64,000 nt of DNA from Azotobacter beijerinckii (GTDB lineage Bacteria; Pseudomonadota; Gammaproteobacteria; Pseudomonadales; Pseudomonadaceae). A model generated the notes under the pieces. That model saw nothing but the letters and a program-made list of their open reading frames with translations. It was not told where the DNA came from and did not search any database. A program made the position numbers and the translations under genes. The stretch covers positions 82,473-146,472 of the forward strand of contig NZ_FOFJ01000007.1 in the NCBI RefSeq assembly GCF_900110885.1. The letters run 5' to 3'. Below, one piece after another: positions 1-10,300 of this stretch (position 1 is the stretch's first letter; every line of letters starts with the position of its first letter).

Positions 1-50
1 CCGGCCTGGCGCACCAGATCGATCAGCGGGGCGAACGGGACGGCGCTCAC
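1..50 (-). CDS. cysQ: CysQ-like 3'(2'),5'-bisphosphate nucleotidase, N-terminal start only
   Basis: Only the first 16 codons lie in the window. A GTG start at 50 overlaps the nudE stop (GTGA), so the two are probably translationally coupled. The peptide VSAVPFAPLIDLVRQA resembles the amphipathic N-terminus of CysQ. In Pseudomonas cysQ follows nudE, which is the main reason for the name. CysQ would hydrolyse 3'-phosphoadenosine 5'-phosphate made during sulfate assimilation. The catalytic domain is outside the window, so the call rests on position and a short peptide. Confidence 0.5.
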   Translation of the reverse strand, partial: MSAVPFAPLIDLVRQA

Positions 51-613
51 AGGACCAGGACTCCGCGCTGGATCAGCAGATCGCGCGCCAGATAGAGCGC
101 GGCCAGGGCACGGCCCTCGCTGAACTGCGGGTGCCGGACCAGGCCGGACAGCTCGCGCAGGTTGACCCGCTCGACCCGCATCGGCTCCGGCTCGTCGCCC
201 GGCAGGCGCTTTTCGTAGAGGTCGCGGGCCAGCACCACCTGGATCTTCTGGGTCATGTAGCCGGGCGACAGGGACAGCTCGGTGAGGTATTCCAGATGGT
301 GGGCGCCGTAGCCGGCCTCCTCCTTCAGCTCGCGGTTGGCCGCCACCAGAATGTCCTCGCCCGGCTCGATCAGCCCCTTGGGCAGGGACAGCTGGTAATC
401 GTCGGTGCCGGCGCAGTATTCCTCGACCAGCAGGGCGTGCTGGTCGTCGATCAGCGCGACGATCATCACCGCACCGTAGCCGCTGCCGGTGCCCACCAGA
501 CGCTCGTAGGTGCGCTCGACGCCATTGCTGAAGCGCAACTGCAATTCCTCGACGCGAAACAGACGGCTGGTCGCGACGATTGCCCGAGCGAGTACGGTGG
601 GTTTCTGGCGCAT
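47..613 (-). CDS. nudE: ADP compounds hydrolase NudE (Nudix)
   Basis: A 188-residue Nudix hydrolase expected to cleave ADP-ribose, Ap3A and NADH-type substrates in the cytoplasm. The Nudix box is complete at about residues 80-102: GLIEPGE, then REL and KEEAG (pattern G-x5-E-x7-RE-x2-EE-x-G). The ATG at 613 is preferred because GAGGA lies 6 nt upstream; another ATG at 619 sits directly against that ribosome binding site. It overlaps the downstream cysQ start by 4 nt and diverges from yrfG. This cysQ-nudE-yrfG order is typical of Pseudomonas. Confidence 0.92.
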   Translation of the reverse strand: MRQKPTVLARAIVATSRLFRVEELQLRFSNGVERTYERLVGTGSGYGAVMIVALIDDQHALLVEEYCAGTDDYQLSLPKGLIEPGEDILVAANRELKEEAGYGAHHLEYLTELSLSPGYMTQKIQVVLARDLYEKRLPGDEPEPMRVERVNLRELSGLVRHPQFSEGRALAALYLARDLLIQRGVLVL

Positions 614-772
614 AGTCATTCCTCGACTGGATGGGAGGCTCGATTGATGTTCTTCTGGAGCCCTGTCGCCGGTTATCATACTCCGGCTTGCGCCGCGGCT
701 CGCCCTCCGCCGATGGCGCGCAGGCCTTGCGCACGCCACGCTTCCCGAAGCCGCCACCCGACACGAGCCGCC

Positions 773-1438
773 ATGCCCCCGCTGCCCTGGAGCGAAATCG
801 ATACCGTCCTGCTCGACATGGACGGCACCCTCCTCGACCTGCACTTCGACAATCATTTCTGGCTGGAGCACCTGCCACGGCGCTATGCCGAGCACCACGG
901 CGTCAGCCGCGCCCAGGCCGAGCAGGAACTGCTGCCGCTGTTTCGCGCGCATGCCGGCCGGCTGACCTGGTACTGCCTGGACTTCTGGAGCGCCGAGCTG
1001 CAGCTGCCGGTGGTCGAACTCAAGCGCGAGGTCGCCCACCTGATCGCCCTGCGCCCGGGCGCCGACCGCTTTCTCGCCGCCCTGCGCGCGGCCGGCAAGC
1101 GCGTCGCGCTGATCACCAACGCGCACCGCGATTCGCTGTCGCTGAAGCTGGAACGGGTCGAGCTGGCGGCCTGGTTCGACCGCCTGATCAGCTCCCACGA
1201 CTACGGGTTTCCCAAGGAGGACCAGCAGTTCTGGTTCGCCCTGCAGCAGGACTTCGGCTTCGCGCCGGCGCGCAGCCTGTTCATCGACGACAGCCTGCCG
1301 GTGCTGCGCAGCGCCCGGCGCTACGGCATCGCCCATCTGCTGGCGGTGCGCCAGCCGGACAGCCGGCAGGAACCCAAGGACACCGAGGAATTCGCCGCCG
1401 TGGAGAACTATCCGGCATTGTGCGAGGGGCTCGGCTGA
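773..1438 (+). CDS. yrfG: GMP/IMP nucleotidase YrfG (HAD family)
   Basis: A 221-residue HAD-superfamily phosphatase, the usual length for YrfG, which dephosphorylates GMP and IMP. Motif I is DMDGT (nucleophile Asp15, general acid Asp17), motif II is the TNAH segment near residue 120, and motif IV is FIDDS near residue 170. The start was set at the ATG encoding MPPLPWSEID because the reading frame upstream has no family-like sequence; the ribosome binding site is weak. It diverges from nudE and probably shares the 614-772 promoter region. Confidence 0.88.
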   Translation: MPPLPWSEIDTVLLDMDGTLLDLHFDNHFWLEHLPRRYAEHHGVSRAQAEQELLPLFRAHAGRLTWYCLDFWSAELQLPVVELKREVAHLIALRPGADRFLAALRAAGKRVALITNAHRDSLSLKLERVELAAWFDRLISSHDYGFPKEDQQFWFALQQDFGFAPARSLFIDDSLPVLRSARRYGIAHLLAVRQPDSRQEPKDTEEFAAVENYPALCEGLG

Positions 1439-1669
1439 GGGCCGGAAAAACCCCAGCCAGAGCCGATCAAGACGATCGCCGGCAGGCCGGGGGGAAACGC
1501 GGGAACGGTCTGCAGCAAAAGGTTGACCGCCTCAATTTCACAAAGTTCCCCATAACAAACAATGAGTTACAAAGCAATAAAAAAACCTGCGGATCGGCAG
1601 AAAATGCTTGCACAAAGCTTTCACGGCGGCGAGGATCGCCCCGTCATCCTTACTGAGGCTCCCTTCGTC

Positions 1670-2146
1670 ATGAAGTACGCATCCATACTCCTGCTCTCCT
1701 TCAGCCTGGCCAGCGGTGCGGCACTCGCTGGCAGCAACACTGAGGCAGCTGTCGGCGGCGCACTGGGCGGCACCCTGGGCTCGGTGGTCGGCGGCACCTT
1801 GGGCGGCTCCACCGGCGCCGTCATCGGTTCGGGGGTCGGCGGTGCAGCCGGTGCCGGGATCGGTGCCAGACGCGGCAGCCGGACCGAAGCGGCCATCGGC
1901 GGCGGACTCGGTGCGGCCGGCGGCACCGCCATCGGCAATCAGATCGGCGGACCGACCGGCGGCCTGATCGGCGCCGCACTCGGCGGCGCCGGCGGCGGCG
2001 CCCTGGGCAACGCCGCCGGCAAGGGCGACGGCGATGGCGATGGCAACGGCAAGCGCCGCTATGTCGAACACCACGATCACTACTACCGCCACGACAACGG
2101 CTACCATCGCGGCCACTACAAGCACCGCCGCCATCACAACGATTGA
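1670..2146 (+). CDS. Glycine-zipper protein with His/Tyr-rich tail, exported
   Basis: A 158-residue protein with a signal peptide (KYASILLLSFSLASGAALA, cleavage near residue 21), then four or five glycine-zipper repeats (GGALGGTLGSVVGG type, residues 26-115). An Asp/Gly linker and a His/Tyr/Arg-rich tail (about residues 130-158, YVEHHDHYYRHD) follow. Glycine zippers form tight helix packing in outer-membrane lipoproteins and pore-like assemblies; the His-rich tail could bind metal. There is no lipobox Cys. The function is unknown. A strong terminator follows. Confidence 0.75.
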   Translation: MKYASILLLSFSLASGAALAGSNTEAAVGGALGGTLGSVVGGTLGGSTGAVIGSGVGGAAGAGIGARRGSRTEAAIGGGLGAAGGTAIGNQIGGPTGGLIGAALGGAGGGALGNAAGKGDGDGDGNGKRRYVEHHDHYYRHDNGYHRGHYKHRRHHND

Positions 2147-2177
2147 GCCAGCAGCAACCCCGCCCCCGAATGCCCCG

Positions 2178-2209
2178 AAAAAAGCCCGCCTTCCCCTGGC
2201 GGGCTTTTT
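2178..2209. terminator. Bidirectional rho-independent terminator
   Basis: The stem AAAGCCCGCC / GGCGGGCTTT has a 7-nt loop (TTCCCCT), with an A run on the left and a T run on the right. It lies between the convergent glycine-zipper gene and the cardiolipin synthase gene and should end transcription from both sides. Confidence 0.9.
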
Positions 2210-2214
2210 GCTGC

Positions 2215-3666
2215 TCAGAGGATCGGCGAAATCAGCCGCGCCACGCGCATGCCCAGGCGGTTCAGGCGGTGCATGCGGCGACTCTCCTCCTGGTCCAGTT
2301 CGCGGGAGCGACTGAAATCCTCCTGCAGCATGCACTCCACCGTCCCGGCGAAAGCGGGGTCGACGCTGAACAGGGTCAGCTCGAAATTCAGCCGGAACGA
2401 ACGGTTGTCCAGGTTGGCGCTGCCCACCGCCGCGGTATCGTCGTCGATCAGCAGCACCTTCTGGTGCATGAAGCCCGGCTGGTAGCGAAACACCCGGATG
2501 CCCGCCTCGAGCGCCTCGAAGGCATACAGGCTGGAGGCGGCATAGACCACCCGGTGATCGGCCCGCGCCGGCAGCAGCAGGCGCACCTCCAGGCCACGCA
2601 GCACCGCCAGGCGCAGGGCGGCGAATACCGACTCGTCGGGCACGAAGTAGGGACTGGCCAGCCAGATCCGCCGGCGCGCCGCGTTGATCACCGCGACGAA
2701 TTGCAGCGAGCCGGTTTCCTGGGCATCGGCCGGGCCGCTGCTGACCAGCAGGCAGAGCACCTCGCCACCGGGGTAGCCCTCCGGCAGCAGCAGCGGCGGC
2801 AGCTCCCGGGTAACCCAGAACCAGTCCTCGGCAAAGGACTCCTGCAGGCAGGCCAGCACGGGACCGCTCAGTTCCACATGGGTATCGCGCCAGGGCGAGA
2901 GGTGCGGGTTGCCCCCGAGGTACTCGTCGCCGACGTTCAGCCCGCCGAGAAAGCCGCGCAGGCCGTCGACCACCACCAGCTTGCGGTGATTGCGGAAGTT
3001 CAGCTGAAAACGGTTGAGCAAACCACTGCGCGCCGCAGCCGAAAAAGCATGCACCGCCACCCCGCCCTCGCGCAGGTGCTGCACATAGTGGCGCGGCAGG
3101 GCATGGCAGCCGACGCGATCATAGAGAAAGAACACCTGCACGCCGTTCGCGGCCCGCTCCAGCAACAGGCTCTGCAGACGCCGACCGAGACGGTCGTCAC
3201 GAACGATGAAAAACTGCACCAGGACCACCTCGCGCGCCTGGGCGATGGCCTCGAAGATCGCCGCGAAGGCGACCTGACCGTCGATCAGCAGGCGCACCTG
3301 GTTGTTCGCCAGGGGCGGCTGACGACCTAGGCGCGCCAGCACCTGCAGGTTCTGCGAGGCCTCGCTGCCGCGAGCCGCCTGGGCCTCCGCGACCCAGGGA
3401 CGCCAGTCCAGCTCGGCCATCGCCCGGTGCATCTGCAGGTCGGCCTGGCGCCGCGCCTGGATATAGGCATCGAAGCGGCTGCGGCCGAACACCAGGTAGG
3501 GCAACAGGGTGAGATAGGGCATGAACAACAGGGAGATGGCCCAGGCGATGGCGCCCTGTGCGGTGCGCACGGTGAATACCGCATGGACGGCCGCAGCCAC
3601 TCCGAGCGCCTGGATCAGCGCCAGCAGATAGCCCAAGAGCTGGAAAGCGCCCTGCTCCGTGCCCAT
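2215..3666 (-). CDS. cls: Cardiolipin synthase (phospholipase D family)
   Basis: A 483-residue membrane enzyme that joins two phosphatidylglycerol molecules into cardiolipin and glycerol. Two N-terminal transmembrane helices (about residues 8-28 and 36-56) precede two PLD domains with intact HKD motifs: HRKLVVVD (His about 226) followed by GGLN, and [10 protein letters not shown] (His about 401) followed by GSAN. The ATG at 3666 has AAGGAG 6 nt upstream, so it is favoured over an upstream ATG at 3711. It is convergent with the glycine-zipper gene. Length and motifs fit the ClsA family. Confidence 0.92.
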   Translation of the reverse strand: MGTEQGAFQLLGYLLALIQALGVAAAVHAVFTVRTAQGAIAWAISLLFMPYLTLLPYLVFGRSRFDAYIQARRQADLQMHRAMAELDWRPWVAEAQAARGSEASQNLQVLARLGRQPPLANNQVRLLIDGQVAFAAIFEAIAQAREVVLVQFFIVRDDRLGRRLQSLLLERAANGVQVFFLYDRVGCHALPRHYVQHLREGGVAVHAFSAAARSGLLNRFQLNFRNHRKLVVVDGLRGFLGGLNVGDEYLGGNPHLSPWRDTHVELSGPVLACLQESFAEDWFWVTRELPPLLLPEGYPGGEVLCLLVSSGPADAQETGSLQFVAVINAARRRIWLASPYFVPDESVFAALRLAVLRGLEVRLLLPARADHRVVYAASSLYAFEALEAGIRVFRYQPGFMHQKVLLIDDDTAAVGSANLDNRSFRLNFELTLFSVDPAFAGTVECMLQEDFSRSRELDQEESRRMHRLNRLGMRVARLISPIL

Positions 3667-3944
3667 GCCCCACTCCTTCGAGATGCCCTCCTGAGCATAA
3701 CAGGCAGGCATGGCGATGGAGCGTCGGGAAGCGGCCGTGAAAAGCCTCCCGGACAGACCGTGGAAGACACGCTACAGCGGCTTAAACAAACGTCCCGACT
3801 TGCTCAGGGCGTTTGCTTTTGGGCTGCTGCCCAATCCCGAGAGCGGACAAAAGTCCGCTCAGGCCAGTAGCGCCATCAGGCGCCGGGCCCCCAGCAATGG
3901 GCGCTATCCGCCCCAGAGCGGACATCGTTTTCGCTGACCGTCTG

Positions 3945-5385
3945 TTACCCGGTTGCTACCGTTTCGGACTTGCGGGATTGCCAACCCCCATCAAGTGCCT
4001 TGAAGACAGCGATGCCTACTCGCACTGATTCCGTCTGCGCCTGGGCTCGCGCATCGGAAGCATGTAGCAAGTCTTCGTCGGCCTTCAGGACTTCAATCAG
4101 GCTGACGACACCTTTTTGGTATGCCGCAAACGAAGCTCCTCGCACGCGCCCGAGTGACCCCGGGCGAGTACGGTAGCTTGCTCCCCGCGCTTGACCAGAG
4201 CCGAGAAGGCATTTTCTACGTCCTCGGTTGCATGCAGATAAGCAGCCAGTACTTCGGCCTCCTGGCCCCTGGCCGAGTGGATCTGCGCGCTGATGCGGTC
4301 GAAATCGAACAGACGCCAGCGCAGGCCCAGCATGCCGGCGGCCTGGCTGGCACCGTTACTGAACAGGTTGCCACCGGACACCGATGTCGCGCTGCCAATC
4401 AGTCCACTCAGGGAGAGCTTGGGATAATACTCGGCGATGGCGACGCCGATTCGCGCGTTCGATACGGCAAGGCGGCGCTCGGCCGCAATCCAATCGGGCC
4501 GGCGCCTGAGCAACTCACCCGGCGATCCCGTGGCCACGATCTGCGGGGCAACCGGGATGGCGCCGACCTCGGCCAGTTCCACCCGATACGTGCCGAGTGA
4601 CGAGCCCGGCATCACATCCAATACGTTCATCGTTGCGTCCAGACCTGTCTCGAGAACCGGTACGGAGCCTGGACCTGGGCAAGCGCGCCTTCAACCTGTC
4701 GCCTTTGATATTCGGCTGCCAACCCTTTGCCATAAAGAAGGTTGACAGTTGAGAGCAAGTCCTGCTGCGTTTGTACCTGCCAGTGTGCAACGTCAAGGCG
4801 GGCTTGCAATCCACGGATGCTGATGTAAATGTCGACGGCCTGTGCCGCCACAGCCAACTGTGTTGCAGTCGCATCGGCCTCCGAAGCTTGGTACTCGGCA
4901 AGCGCCGCTTCGCGCCCACGACGCAGGCCGCCGAATAGGTCCAGTTCCCAGCTCGCGCCAAGATTGACTTCGCAGGCATTGCCATAGCGGTCGAAATCGG
5001 GCGTCGAGTCAAGGACTTGCCCCAACGGCGTTTCAACCGACTGGTAGGTTCTGGCTGCTTGGCCGTTGATGTTGCCGGAAGGCAACAAGGCGGCATTTGC
5101 CGCCCCGAGTCCCGCACGCGCTTGAGCGACGCGAGCGGGCACCTGCGCGAGATCGAGGTTCTGCTCCAGCGCAAGTATCACGAATCGAGTTAGTTGCGGG
5201 TCGCCGAAACCCGTCCACCATGCGACGAGATCGGCGCTGGCAGTGGCATGCCGTTGATCTACTGCCGCCTGGCCCAGATATCGTTCCGGCAAGGGCATGT
5301 CGGGGCGAACGTAGTCTGGACCGATGGCGCAGCCTGCCGAGAGGCTGGCACTGATGAGCATGGCAAGGGTGCGCCTGGGTAGCAT
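3945..5385 (-). pseudogene. RND outer-membrane channel lipoprotein (OprM/NodT family), two frameshifts
   Basis: Three successive frames together give one OMF channel. The N-terminus (start 5385) has a lipoprotein signal with SAGC and IGPDYVRPDMPLP. It continues to LAQVQAPYRF, where one base is missing near 4665 (GCTCCG where GCTACCG restores ATVPVLETGLDAT). The second frame runs MNVLDVMPGSS to VLARG, where another base is lost near 4158. The third frame resumes SLGRVRGASFAAYQKGVVSL to the stop at 3945. The full reading would be about 480 residues, normal for OprM. It diverges from the tetR-like gene and would be the channel of the adjacent pump. Either it is broken or there are two sequencing errors. 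Confidence 0.85.
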
Positions 5386-5426
5386 GGGCTTCTTCCGGAG
5401 CAGGAGATATGGCGAGCAGAATAATG

Positions 5427-5450
5427 GTGACCATAATACATATTGGTCAC
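5427..5450. promoter_or_regulatory. Inverted repeat, probable TetR-family operator O1
   Basis: A perfect 7-bp inverted repeat GTGACCA-N10-TGGTCAC lies in the 104-bp region between the divergent channel gene (start 5385) and tetR-like gene (start 5490). The same arms and spacing recur at 6122-6145 before the adaptor gene, which points to one dimeric regulator controlling both arms of the cassette, including itself. Confidence 0.7.
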
Positions 5451-5489
5451 GTGCTATCCCCTTTTAAGACTGGCAGTAAGCTGTAAACC

Positions 5490-6107
5490 ATGAGCAAAGC
5501 AGTCACTAATTCAGTTTCGGCCCGCGGCCCGGCCGATCACGAGGTGCGAGATCAAATCGTTGTCGCAGCTACCGAGCACTTCAGCCGGTATGGCTACGAG
5601 AAGACGACCGTCTCCGATCTCGCCAAAGCTATCGGTTTTTCCAAGGCCTACATCTACAAGTTCTTCGAGTCCAAGCAGGCCATTGGCGAGATGATCTGCG
5701 CGAATTGCCTGCGCCAGATCGAGGCCGAGGTCAGAGCGGCCGTCGATGAGGCCGATCGACCGCCGGAGAAGCTGCGGCGGATGTTCAAGGCGATCGTCGA
5801 GGCGAGCCTTCGCCTGTTTTTCCAGGACCGTAAGCTCTACGAGATTGCGGCTTCGGCGGCAACCGAGCGCTGGCAGGCGGCGCTCGCTTATGAAGAGCGC
5901 ATTCGGAAGTTGCTTCAGGACATCTTGCAGGAAGGTCGGCAAACCGGAGACTTCGAGCGCAAGACGCCCCTCGATGAAACCGTGATGGCGATCTATCTGG
6001 TCATGCGTCCTTACCTCAACCCGCTGCTCTTGCAGCACAGCTTCGACTACACCGACGAAGCGCCCGCCCAGCTGTCTGGCCTGGTGCTGCGCAGCCTGTC
6101 GCCCTGA
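5490..6107 (+). CDS. TetR-family transcriptional regulator of the RND cassette
   Basis: A 205-residue TetR repressor. The helix-turn-helix lies at about residues 36-66 (TTVSDLAKAIGFSKAYIYKF, then FESK), the classic TetR recognition segment; the C-terminal half is a helical ligand-binding domain. It is transcribed away from the channel gene and 83 bp ahead of the adaptor gene. The paired inverted repeats at 5427 and 6122 are its likely operators, implying autoregulation and ligand-induced pump expression. The inducer cannot be read from the sequence. Confidence 0.88.
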   Translation: MSKAVTNSVSARGPADHEVRDQIVVAATEHFSRYGYEKTTVSDLAKAIGFSKAYIYKFFESKQAIGEMICANCLRQIEAEVRAAVDEADRPPEKLRRMFKAIVEASLRLFFQDRKLYEIAASAATERWQAALAYEERIRKLLQDILQEGRQTGDFERKTPLDETVMAIYLVMRPYLNPLLLQHSFDYTDEAPAQLSGLVLRSLSP

Positions 6108-6121
6108 GACGGGGAGGTGCC

Positions 6122-6145
6122 GTGACTATTGACTACTTTAGTCAC
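6122..6145. promoter_or_regulatory. Inverted repeat, probable TetR-family operator O2
   Basis: GTGACTA-N10-TAGTCAC is a perfect 7-bp inverted repeat 45 bp before the adaptor start and 14 bp after the tetR-like stop. It matches O1 at 5427 in six of seven arm positions and in exact spacing. It probably places the adaptor-pump genes under the same repressor. Confidence 0.7.
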
Positions 6146-6190
6146 TAGATTCAGAGTAAGAGCCCTGACCGATTCGTCGATGGGACTCTC

Positions 6191-7306
6191 ATGCTCCGGC
6201 GCCGCCTCTTTTTACCAACCGTCATCTACGTATTGCCGTTTGCGTTGGTCGCCTGCGGCGAAAAAACACAATCCGATCCACGCGCCGAAGCGCCGCTGGT
6301 GCGTGCCGCCATCGTTCAGGGGGCAACCCCTGCGCCACGCGCCTTCACCGGGACCGTAGCGGCTCGTGTCCAGAGCGACCTGGGCTTTCGCGTCTCCGGC
6401 AAGGTGCTGGAGCGGCTTGTGGATACGGGGCAAACCGTCAAACGCGGCCAGCCACTCATGCGTATCGATCCCGTCGATCTGAAGCTCGCCGCGCATGCAC
6501 AGCGCGAAGCGGTCGCCGCTGCGCGAGCGCGGGCGCAGCAAACGGCTGAGGATGAAGCCCGCTACCGCAACCTGCGCGGAACCGGCGCGATATCGGCGTC
6601 GGCCTACGATCAGGTCAAGGCTGCGGCGGATGCCGCCAAAGCCCAGCTCAGTGCGGCCGAGGCCCAGGCTGAAGTTGCCCTCAACGCCACCCGTTATGCC
6701 GAGTTGCTGGCCGATGCCGATGGCATTGTCATGGAAACGTTGGTCGAACCCGGCCAAGTCGTCAATGCCGGCCAAGTCGTGGTGCGCTTGGCTCATGCCG
6801 GGCCCCGTGAAGCGCTTATCCAGTTGCCGGAAACCCTGCGCCCGGCAGTCGGTTCCGCCGCACAGGCCACGCTCTTCGGCAAAGAGGACGTTAGCGTTCC
6901 GACCAAGCTCCGGCAGCTATCGGATGCTGCAGATCGACTGACCCGCACCTTCGAGGCGCGCTATGTACTGGAAGGGGAACTGGCCAACGCGCCGTTGGGC
7001 ACCACGGTCACCCTGCAGATCCCGGCTGGGCATTCCTCCATGCAAGGCATCTTGCGGGTACCGATCGGCGCCCTGTACGACGCAGGCAAGGGCCCCGGAG
7101 TGTGGGTCATCCAGGGCGAACCAACGCAGGTTCACTGGCAGCCGGTCGCGGTCCAGCACCTGGACGATGAGGGGGCGCGCATCACCGGTCAGCTCAAGCA
7201 AGGCGAGCGGATAGTCGCGCTCGGCGCGCACCTGCTGCACGACGGCCAGCAGGTGCGGGTGGCTGGTCAAGCCGCCGTCGCGGCGGCCGAGGGAGTCCGT
7301 CCGTGA
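6191..7306 (+). CDS. RND efflux periplasmic adaptor lipoprotein (HlyD/MFP family)
   Basis: A 371-residue membrane fusion protein that bridges pump and outer-membrane channel. A lipoprotein signal ends in FALVAC (Cys19). The biotinyl-lipoyl half-motifs are GFRVSGKVLERLVDTGQTVK (about residues 60-80) and ADGIVMETLVEPGQVV (about 175-195), flanking an Ala/Gln-rich coiled-coil hairpin. Beta-barrel and membrane-proximal domains follow. Its stop overlaps the pump start (GTGA), so the two are coupled. It resembles TriA/MexA-class adaptors; the substrate is unknown. Confidence 0.9.
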   Translation: MLRRRLFLPTVIYVLPFALVACGEKTQSDPRAEAPLVRAAIVQGATPAPRAFTGTVAARVQSDLGFRVSGKVLERLVDTGQTVKRGQPLMRIDPVDLKLAAHAQREAVAAARARAQQTAEDEARYRNLRGTGAISASAYDQVKAAADAAKAQLSAAEAQAEVALNATRYAELLADADGIVMETLVEPGQVVNAGQVVVRLAHAGPREALIQLPETLRPAVGSAAQATLFGKEDVSVPTKLRQLSDAADRLTRTFEARYVLEGELANAPLGTTVTLQIPAGHSSMQGILRVPIGALYDAGKGPGVWVIQGEPTQVHWQPVAVQHLDDEGARITGQLKQGERIVALGAHLLHDGQQVRVAGQAAVAAAEGVRP

Positions 7307-10300
7307 GCGAAGGCCGTTTCAACCTGTCAGCGCTCGCCGTACGTGAGCGCTCCATCACCTTGTTCCTGATCTGTCTGATTTCGTTGGCCGGGCTCATTGC
7401 GTTCTTCAAGTTGGGTCGGGCGGAAGACCCAGCTTTCACGGTCAAGGTGATGACCATTGTTACCGCCTGGCCCGGGGCCACCGCACAGGAAATGCAGGAC
7501 CAAGTCGCCGAGAAGATCGAAAAGCGCCTGCAGGAGCTGCGCTGGTACGACCGTACCGATACCTACACAAGACCCGGCTTGGCCTTCACGACCTTGACCT
7601 TGCTCGACAGCACACCGCCTTCGCAAGTGCAGGAGGAGTTCTACCAGGCCCGCAAGAAAATCGGCGACGAGGCGAAGGAGCTTCCGTCTGGCGTGATCGG
7701 GCCGATGGTCAACGACGAATACGCGGATGTCACCTTTGCCCTGTTCGCCCTCAAGGCCAAGGGCGAGCCGCAGCGCTTGCTGGTACGCGACGCGGAGGCG
7801 CTGCGCCAGCGGCTGCTGCACGTGCCGGGGGTGAAGAAGGTCAACATCGTCGGCGAGCAGTCCGAGCGCGTCTATGTCGAGCTCTCGCATGAACGCCTGG
7901 CAACCTTGGGCGTCGGCCCGCAGGAGGTGTTCGCCGCGCTCAATAGCCAGAATGCCCTGACGCCGGCGGGCTCGGTGGAAACCAAGGGGCCGGAGGTGTT
8001 CATTCGCCTGGACGGCGCCTTCGACGAATTGCAGAAGATCCGCGACACGCCGGTCGTGGCGCAGGGCCGCACGCTGAAGCTGTCGGACATCGCCGCCGTC
8101 AAGCGTGGCTATGAAGACCCGGCGACGTTCATGATTCGCAACGGCGGCGAACCTGCCTTGCTGCTGGGCATCGTCATGCGCGAAGGCTGGAACGGTCTCG
8201 ACCTGGGCAAGGCGCTGGACAGCGAGGTGCGTGCGATCAACGCCGAGCTGCCGCTGGGCATGAGCCTGAGCAAGGTCACGGATCAGGCCGTCAACATCAG
8301 CTCGGCGGTCGATGAGTTCATGGTCAAGTTCTTCGTCGCGCTGCTGGTGGTCATGCTGGTGAGCTTTATCAGCATGGGCTGGCGTGTGGGCGTGGTGGTC
8401 GCCGCGGCCGTGCCGCTGACGCTGGCGGTGGTCTTCGTGGTGATGGCCGCGACCGGCAAGAACTTCGACCGCATCACCCTGGGCTCCCTGATCCTGGCCC
8501 TGGGCCTGCTGGTGGACGACGCCATCATCGCCATCGAAATGATGGTGGTGAAGATGGAGGAAGGCTACAGCCGCATCGCCGCTTCCGCCTATGCCTGGAG
8601 CCATACCGCCGCGCCGATGCTGTCGGGCACGCTGGTGACGGCCGTGGGCTTCATGCCCAATGGCTTCGCCCGCTCCACGGCGGGCGAATACACCAGCAAT
8701 ATGTTCTGGATCGTCGGCATCGCACTGGTTGCGTCGTGGCTGGTGGCGGTGGTTTTCACGCCCTACTTCGGCGTCAAGCTGCTGCCTCACTTCAACAAGG
8801 TCGAAGGCGGCCACGAGGCGCTCTACGATACGCCGCGCTACAACCGCTTTCGCCGGGTGCTGGGGCGCGTCATCGCATACAAATGGCTGGTCGCCGGTGC
8901 GGTGGTCGGCCTTTTCGTCCTGGCCATACTCGGCATGGGGCTGGTCAAGAAGCAGTTCTTTCCGATCTCCGATCGGCCCGAGGTGCTGGTCGAGGTGCAG
9001 ATGCCCTACGGCACCTCGATCGCCCAGACCAGCGCCGCCACGGCGAAGGTGGAAGCCTGGCTGGCCGGGCAGGACAAAGCCAGGATCGTCACGGCTTACG
9101 TCGGCCAGGGCGCGCCGCGCTTCTACATGGCAATGGGGCCGGAACTGCCTGATCCGTCATTTGCCAAGATCGTGGTCCGCACGGACAACCAGGAAGAGCG
9201 CGAGGCGTTGAAACATCGGCTGCGCCAGGCGATTTCCGAGGGCCTCGCCGCCGAGGCGCGCGTGCGTGTCACCCAACTCGTGTTCGGCCCGTATTCGCCG
9301 TTTCCGGTCGCCTACCGCGTCACCGGCCCGGATGCGGAAAAGCTGCGCGACATCGCCACCGACGTGCAGCAGGTCATGAATGCCAGCCCGATGATGCGCA
9401 CGGTCAACACCGACTGGGGCACGCGCACGCCCACGCTGCATTTCACCTTGCAGCAGGACCGCTTGCAGGCTGTGGGGCTGACCTCCAGCGCCGTCGCGCA
9501 ACAACTGCAGTTCCTGCTGAGCGGTGTGCCCGTTACCGCCGTGCGCGAGGACATCCGCACGGTGCAGGTAGTGGCCCGTTCGGCCGGGGACACCCGCTTC
9601 GATCCGGCCAGGATCGCGGACTTCACCCTGGCGGGCGTCAACGGGCAACGCATCCCGCTGTCGCAGGTCGGCAAGGTCGATGTGCGCACGGAGGAACCGA
9701 TCATGCGCCGGCGCGACCGCATGCCGACGATCACCGTGCGGGGCGACATTGCCGATGGTTTGCAGCCGCCGGATGTGTCAACGGCCATCACCCGGCAGCT
9801 ACAGCCCATCATGGAGAAACTGCCGAGCGGCTATCGCATCGAGCAGGCAGGCTCCATCGAAGAGTCAGGCAAGGCGACGGTGGCGATGTTGCCGCTGTTT
9901 CCCATCATGCTGGCGATCACCCTGATCATCCTCATTTTTCAGGTGCGCTCGATTTCCGCGATGGCCATGGTCTTTCTCACCAGTCCGCTGGGGCTGATCG
10001 GCGTGGTGCCTACGCTGATTCTTTTTCAGCAGCCGTTCGGCATCAATGCGTTGGTCGGTCTGATTGCGCTATCAGGCATCCTGATGCGCAACACGCTGAT
10101 TCTGATCGGACAGATCCACCACAACGAGCAGGCGGGATTGGACCCGTTTCATGCAGTCGTCGAGGCAACCGTGCAGCGTGCCCGCCCGGTGATCCTGACC
10201 GCATTGGCGGCAATCCTGGCCTTCATCCCGCTGACCCATTCGGTGTTCTGGGGAACGCTCGCCTACACGCTGATCGGCGGCACGTTCGCAGGAACCGTAC

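Noticed and set aside
1439..1669. N-terminal extension of the glycine-zipper protein from 1562
   Set aside because: The frame is open, but the signal peptide begins at the ATG at 1670; upstream codons encode no family-like sequence and would bury the signal peptide.
2034..2146. Asp/Gly- and His-rich coding end of the glycine-zipper gene as a repeat element
   Set aside because: It is in frame with the signal peptide and zipper repeats and ends in a normal stop before a terminator, so it is part of the protein.
3667..3944. Possible small gene or RNA between cls and the channel pseudogene
   Set aside because: Only short frames and one imperfect hairpin (AAACGTCCC...GGGCGTTT near 3789-3815) were seen; no promoter, terminator or protein signature.
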